This document shows, in pieces, positions 62,401 to 64,000 of a stretch of DNA of 64,000 nt. The notes beneath the pieces were generated by a model. The model was not told the DNA's origin and did not search any database. It saw nothing but the letters and a program-made list of their open reading frames with translations. The stretch covers positions 9,836,001 to 9,900,000 of the forward strand of contig NC_136016.1 of assembly GCF_048128805.1 (NCBI RefSeq). Reading direction: 5' to 3'. The translations under genes were made by a program, and so were the position numbers. Every line of letters starts with the position of its first letter. The stretch's first letter is position 1. This stretch comes from Centroberyx gerrardi. Taxonomy: Eukaryota; Chordata; Actinopteri; Beryciformes; Berycidae.

Positions 62401-63931
62401 TAAATCCCCTTACGTACAGCGCACACACCTAAATCCCTTTTCCAAAACCCCCAAACAACAAAATTGAATGACAGAAGCACAAAATCCCGAACAGTGTACT
62501 TCGCTGAGAAAAAGGAGGTTGTTTCAGATATTTTCTACTTTGGTGTTCTCCCTCTTCCTATCCTCCTGCCACATATGGTGACCTCCATCAGTGGCTGAGG
62601 TTTAGAAGCGGGATGTGCAGAAGCCTTAGATTAATCCTCTGTGTATGTTCCCCTGCCTCCCTCCCTCCAGAGCCCTACAGCCCCGCAGTTTGGGTCATGA
62701 TGTTCGTGATGTGCCTGACCGTGGTGGCGGTGACGGTCTTTGTGTTTGAATACTTCAGTCCCGTCGGCTACAACCGCAGCCTGGTCAGCGCCAAAGGTGA
62801 GTCACGCACCTCTCCGTTGCACCGGCACTGGTGGAAGTTCTTCATCCAGAGCATAGTGGAAGATAGTGAAGAGATTCCCATCCAAACCATATTTCTTGAT
62901 TGTGAATGAAATAAACATGAGACGGGTAGAATTTTCTTAGGAGTTAATCGCAATCAGAAAATATCCAGATAGCATTTGTGTTCCCATGACCTGAAGTATC
63001 TGGTGTCCGGAAGCTGAAACATTTGATCTCAAGAACGTTCCTTTTACACAATTTTCATCCTCAAAAGCATTTCATGGTAAGCGTGTGTGCATGGCGCTAA
63101 CTGTTTGCACACACCTCTCCGCCCCCATCTGCGCGCTGTACTCGCGCATTATTAGAGCTCCTCAACAGGATTTTGGGGAGAGGGCTAATCAATCCCAGAA
63201 TGCAGTGCTGACAGAGCGTGCCTCGTCTCCAGGTCTGAAAGGTCATTTTCCTGTTTTAATTAGCGTTCGTCGCTACGCTAATCGAACTGTGATTGATGGC
63301 GCCGGCTCCCTCCGCTGTTGCACATGAGCAACAATGGCAGAGAACGATGGAAACAGGCCGAGGCTGTGAAATTGTTCTGTTGTTTGAAAGTTTGCAGAAG
63401 GGCATGAGATGGCTCATGAATACTTATAGGGTGAAGAGTTGACATTTTTCACTTGATGAAAGAACATGTAGAAACAACATAGGAAATGTGTGACTCTTTG
63501 AAAAAACGAGGTCACGAAGCTGAGAGTCATTCCATCTATTCCAGAAGTAACTGAGGCCTAAAAGACATTTCTAAACAGACTCCCCTCTTCTTCTTCTATC
63601 AGCGGGTTTTGTTTTTGTGTAGAAGATAAGGCTCCGTTACACCTAAACAGTCTGAAGAATCTCAAAACAGACTCGCGCTTCTCCTCCCCCTGTTTCCTCA
63701 GCTCCTGGTGGTCCTACCTTCACCATAGGGAAGTCAGTGTGGCTGCTGTGGGGGATCGTCTTCAACAACTCGGTCCCCATCGAGAACCCAAAGGGAACAA
63801 CCAGTAAGATCATGGTCCTGGTCTGGGCCTTCTTCGCTGTCATCTTCCTGGCCTCTTACACTGCCAACCTGGCTGCCTTCATGATCCAGGAACAATACAT
63901 TGATACTGTGTCCGGGCTTTCTGACAAGAAG
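40337..63931 (+). CDS. grin2c: grin2c: NMDA receptor subunit GluN2C, N-terminal 686 codons (partial)
   Basis: Span of eleven coding exons, all in phase; the gene continues past the window edge. Order: signal peptide with a Leu-rich core (about 15-26), amino-terminal domain, S1 ligand-binding half, M1 (about 573-593), pore loop with FNNS (Asn631, Asn632), and M3 with SYTANLAAF (661-669). Glutamate-binding positions His502, Ser528, Thr530 and Arg535 are present (GluN2A numbers plus 17). GluN2 subunits pair with GluN1 to make Ca2+-permeable synaptic channels. The 2C/2D class is shown by Leu649 at the S/L site. 2C rather than 2D is suggested by [22 protein letters not shown] and QEQYIDTV. Location beside genes from human chromosome 17 agrees. 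The a/b copy is not determined. Confidence 0.92.
40694..41512 (+). other. grin2c: grin2c intron 1
   Basis: 819 bases of unique-looking sequence with no notable repeat. Confidence 0.8.
41513..41611 (+). CDS. grin2c: grin2c coding exon 2 (residues 120-152)
   Basis: Codes [18 protein letters not shown], then [12 protein letters not shown]. The acceptor has a good pyrimidine tract. A second in-frame AG 18 nt later would drop VAEVAQ and give a better fit to mammals. Donor GTACT, phase 0. Confidence 0.88.
44591..44638 (+). repeat. (GT)n microsatellite
   Basis: Near-pure GT repeat in grin2c intron 2. Confidence 0.9.
45487..45720 (+). repeat. TTTATTTAACCAGGT interspersed repeat, copy 1
   Basis: Begins CCTTTATTTAACCAGGTA and contains GAAAGCAGCAT and GACTAAACAAAGCTAA. 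Matching words in the same order occur at 60.47-60.76 kb, so both are copies of one dispersed teleost repeat. Confidence 0.6.
46059..46116 (+). repeat. (CT)n microsatellite
   Basis: CT repeat with few interruptions. Confidence 0.9.
47533..47790 (+). repeat. Tandemly duplicated module of about 125 bp
   Basis: Copy 1 (47533-47658) and copy 2 (47670-47790) share TTGTTCG, GATTGGATTTTGA/TGAAAC, AATGATGCATCTCACC, AATTACACTG and GGCCCAA..GGGGGGCGCT in the same order and spacing. Confidence 0.75.
48208..48450 (+). repeat. tRNA-related SINE-like repeat
   Basis: GGTTTGAATCCC matches a pol III B box, followed by a (GTGT)n run. Then come TTGAGCAAGGCACTTAACCC and TGCTCCAGTGGCCCCAG, words typical of a widespread teleost SINE. 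Confidence 0.65.
49834..49899 (+). CDS. grin2c: grin2c coding exon 3, 66 nt (residues 153-174)
   Basis: Codes [20 protein letters not shown] then FK, amino-terminal domain. Acceptor CTTCATAG, donor GTACAG, phase 0 both sides. Confidence 0.94.
49900..50206 (+). other. grin2c: grin2c intron 3
   Basis: 307 bases, AT-rich towards the acceptor. Nothing else seen. Confidence 0.85.
50207..50395 (+). CDS. grin2c: grin2c coding exon 4 (residues 175-237)
   Basis: Begins [16 protein letters not shown], the strongly conserved EEYDW block of GluN2 amino-terminal domains, and ends RTKRMLQQ. Donor GTAGG, phase 0. Confidence 0.96.
50396..50896 (+). other. grin2c: grin2c intron 4
   Basis: 501 bases of unique-looking sequence with no notable repeat. 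Confidence 0.85.
50897..51237 (+). CDS. grin2c: grin2c coding exon 5 (residues 238-351)
   Basis: Largest coding exon here. It carries [44 protein letters not shown] and [14 protein letters not shown] of the amino-terminal domain. Donor GTGAGA, phase 2. Confidence 0.96.
51238..51889 (+). other. grin2c: grin2c intron 5
   Basis: Ends with two TG-rich tracts (51704-51750 and 51836-51874), the second 14 bases before the exon 6 acceptor. Confidence 0.85.
51890..52004 (+). CDS. grin2c: grin2c coding exon 6 (residues 351-389)
   Basis: Codes [20 protein letters not shown], then [14 protein letters not shown], end of the amino-terminal domain. Donor GTACT, phase 0. Confidence 0.95.
53108..53417 (+). 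repeat. (TG)n, (TG)n and (CA)n cluster
   Basis: Two TG tracts are followed by a CA tract within 310 bases. The TG and CA parts are mutually complementary and could pair in RNA. Confidence 0.85.
55136..55250 (+). repeat. (ATTCA)n plus GAGCTTTATTGGCA interspersed repeat
   Basis: TTCAA pentamers lead into GAGCTTTATTGGCACAGTGA and GCTAAAGCAGTTATACAAGA, a combination common in teleost genomes. A shorter relative (TTCAATTCAGTGGGCTTTAG) lies at 49253-49290. Confidence 0.6.
55844..56055 (+). CDS. grin2c: grin2c coding exon 7 (residues 390-460)
   Basis: Linker and start of S1: [30 protein letters not shown] and [12 protein letters not shown]-rich. The donor GTACACAC opens straight into a (CA)n tract. 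Phase 2. Confidence 0.95.
57960..58028 (+). repeat. (GA)n microsatellite
   Basis: GA repeat of about 70 bases. A (CT)-rich stretch at 57.80-57.86 kb is complementary to it. Confidence 0.9.
59046..59100 (+). repeat. (CA)n microsatellite
   Basis: CA repeat with two ACATAC interruptions. Confidence 0.9.
59430..59477 (+). repeat. (TG)n microsatellite
   Basis: Pure TG repeat, about 330 bases downstream of the complementary (CA)n tract in the same intron. Confidence 0.9.
59948..60116 (+). CDS. grin2c: grin2c coding exon 8 (residues 460-516)
   Basis: S1 ligand-binding segment: [34 protein letters not shown] and WNGMIGE. His502 corresponds to the glutamate-site His of GluN2A. Donor GTGAGA, phase 0. 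Confidence 0.97.
60117..61983 (+). other. grin2c: grin2c intron 8
   Basis: 1.9 kb, with a second, longer copy of the TTTATNTAACCAGGT repeat (about 60470-61060), a short CTCTG array and a (GT)n tract at 61.5 kb. No exon seen. Confidence 0.8.
60470..61060 (+). repeat. TTTATCTAACCAGGT interspersed repeat, copy 2
   Basis: Shares AACCAGGT, AAGAAAGCAGCATGA, ACAACATACA and CTTGACTAAACAAA in order with the 45.5-kb copy, and extends further. A minus-strand open frame of about 130 codons inside it matches no family I recognise. Confidence 0.55.
61984..62137 (+). CDS. grin2c: grin2c coding exon 9 (residues 517-568)
   Basis: S1 core: [20 protein letters not shown], then [13 protein letters not shown] and NGTVSPSAF. 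It carries glutamate-contact Ser528, Thr530 and Arg535. Donor GTGAG, phase 1. Confidence 0.97.
62138..62670 (+). other. grin2c: grin2c intron 9
   Basis: 533 bases of unique-looking sequence; no repeat of note. Confidence 0.85.
62671..62796 (+). CDS. grin2c: grin2c coding exon 10 (residues 568-610)
   Basis: Pre-M1 and M1: [20 protein letters not shown], then [13 protein letters not shown]. Donor GTGAGT, phase 1. Confidence 0.97.
62797..63701 (+). other. grin2c: grin2c intron 10
   Basis: 905 bases without recognisable repeats. A GC-rich, unique-looking block at 63.09-63.33 kb is noted in the findings. Confidence 0.85.
63702..63931 (+). CDS. grin2c: grin2c coding exon 11 (residues 610-686)
   Basis: Pore loop and M3: [39 protein letters not shown] and [15 protein letters not shown]. 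Asn631 and Asn632 form the Mg2+/Ca2+ selectivity constriction of the family. Leu649 is the S/L-site residue typical of 2C and 2D. Donor GTAAGA, phase 0; S2, M4 and the C-terminal tail lie outside. Confidence 0.97.
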
Positions 63932-64000
63932 GTAAGAGATCGAATAAACTGCATTAGACTTGTCATTGGATAATAACCTCAGGCCAACAAAAAGCAGGCT
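63932..64000 (+). other. grin2c: Start of grin2c intron 11 at window edge
   Basis: Begins with a GTAAGA donor. The gene runs on beyond the window. Confidence 0.9.

Overview
This is a vertebrate, almost certainly teleost fish, genomic window. The genes are split into many short exons with GT-AG introns. The DNA is full of (CA)n, (GA)n and TTCTC microsatellites, and several interspersed repeats look like common teleost families. Three protein-coding genes can be assembled exon by exon with all reading phases consistent. I used no database search; names rest on recognising the protein families and on gene order.

Layout. (1) 1-2777: unassigned sequence with a small fold-back repeat, then the probable 3' UTR of gna13. 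(2) 2778-9757, minus strand: gna13, G-protein alpha-13, five coding exons, 377 codons, apparently complete. (3) 9758-10911: 1.15 kb shared upstream region between divergent genes. (4) 10912-24524, plus strand: rgs9, complete. It has 17 exons for the short photoreceptor-type form (490 aa) and 19 for the long striatal-type form (658 aa), each with its own poly(A) signal. (5) 24525-33455: 3' UTR and repeat-rich intergenic DNA. (6) 33456-63931, plus strand: grin2c, NMDA receptor subunit GluN2C. A probable 5' untranslated exon near 33.5 kb is followed by 11 coding exons (686 codons). These run from the signal peptide to the end of transmembrane segment M3; the rest lies beyond the window.

The genes share a signalling theme but need not act together. 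G-alpha-13 activates RhoGEFs. RGS9 with G-beta-5 speeds GTP hydrolysis on Gi/o and transducin in photoreceptors and striatal neurons. GluN2C is a glutamate-gated channel subunit. GNA13 and RGS9 are also divergent neighbours on human chromosome 17, where GRIN2C lies many megabases away; here it follows rgs9 directly.

The most interesting points are these: the conserved read-through versus splice switch that makes the two RGS9 tails; microsatellites abutting many splice sites, including complementary (UG)n and (CA)n around rgs9 exon 8 and a 210-base pyrimidine tract before exon 14; two competing donors at rgs9 exon 9; a 16-codon upstream ORF created by the proposed grin2c 5' exon; and a Leu at the GluN2 S/L site, which predicts weak Mg2+ block. 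No prokaryotic features, CRISPR arrays or rRNA genes were seen.
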